A stretch of 30,972 bases of DNA from positions 502,834 to 533,805 of the forward strand of contig NW_019774725.1 of NCBI RefSeq assembly GCF_001039355.2, written 5' to 3'. The position numbers and the translations under genes are program-made. The stretch comes from Lingula anatina. Taxonomy: Eukaryota > Brachiopoda > Lingulata > Lingulida > Lingulidae. Shown here one piece after another: positions 30,561-30,972 of this stretch (its first letter is position 1; each line of letters opens with the position of its first letter). The notes under the pieces were generated by a model. The model was not told the origin of the DNA. It saw nothing but the letters and a program-made list of their open reading frames with translations, and searched no databases.

Positions 30561-30972
30561 TCGCTTCATGGCACTAGTTTGAAACGCCCCCCCCCCACCC
30601 AATAAACGAAAAAGCTATAGATAACTTCTTCCTAATAGTAAAAATGTGAGTCACAACACTGCAATCCAGTTACAGTATCTACCGTATAGCTAAAAAAAAA
30701 AACACGACTATTGGTACGCGTATGATCGATAACTGATTTAATTCTCGTAAGATTACCATCCGCCCCCTTCCTTATGAAAAGGTTTTACTTTATTAATACA
30801 ATGCAACCGTCGTGTAGCCGCATGTTAGAAGACAATGTTTGATTATGCACAGCAGTAGGAGGCCGCTACCCCTTCCCAGCAAGGAGTCAACACAGCAGCG
30901 CGTAACCCGGGGTTAATAAGGGGTTATTAGCTGTCCACTTATGATCGGTATTGTTCGTCTTGATTGCAGCAC
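30561..30972. other. Window end, nothing recognised
   Basis: Non-coding sequence with a C run (30587-30596) and an A run (30693-30702). No gene or repeat family recognised. Confidence 0.4.

Overview
The window looks like nuclear DNA of an invertebrate animal, probably marine. Genes are broken by GT-AG introns, intergenic DNA is AT-rich, and most of the recognisable sequence is decayed transposable elements: Penelope-like, several non-LTR families, Tc1-like, and long-inverted-repeat or foldback elements. I cannot name a phylum from sequence alone. Nothing prokaryotic is present: no operons, no CRISPR array, and no tRNA or rRNA gene that I could see.

Layout. (1) 1-8343: two SLC16-type (monocarboxylate transporter-like) genes in tail-to-tail orientation. 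The plus-strand copy has its last three exons here (1125-3550). The minus-strand copy appears complete in four exons (8343-4303). Their shared exons match in size and phase, so they look like an inverted tandem duplication. The last intron of the minus copy carries a 5'-truncated non-LTR retrotransposon flanked by an unusually long (76 bp) target duplication. (2) 8344-10242: no gene seen; a C-rich tract and a 90 bp palindromic MITE-like element. (3) 10243-11850, minus strand: carboxylesterase/cholinesterase-like exons, frameshifted and lacking the N-terminal part, probably a pseudogene. (4) 13039-17966, plus strand: a broken gene with a Cys/His-rich N-terminal domain. One exon is split by a small reverse-transcriptase fragment between 26 bp direct repeats, and its intron holds a nearly whole Penelope-like element (13763-16360) with inverted pseudo-LTRs and a GIY-YIG endonuclease. 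(5) 17967-20410: no gene seen; a 43 bp T run. (6) 20411-28266: a nest of mobile DNA. Element A has roughly 650 bp diverged inverted arms around a decayed Tc1-like transposase. Its right arm is split by element B (23973-28244), a foldback element whose arms are tandem units of about 164 bp rich in AGGTCA half-sites. (7) 29041-30560, minus strand: the 5' part of a CR1-like non-LTR element (SGNH-esterase ORF1, then endonuclease) without its reverse transcriptase.

Only the minus-strand SLC16 gene, and probably its plus-strand partner, look like functional host genes. Everything else with protein similarity is a retroelement, a transposon, or a gene with frame breaks. The most interesting parts are the datable nesting of B inside A (a paralogous empty site is visible at the other arm), the nuclear-receptor-like palindromes spread by B, and the Penelope element with a hammerhead-like core in its pseudo-LTRs.
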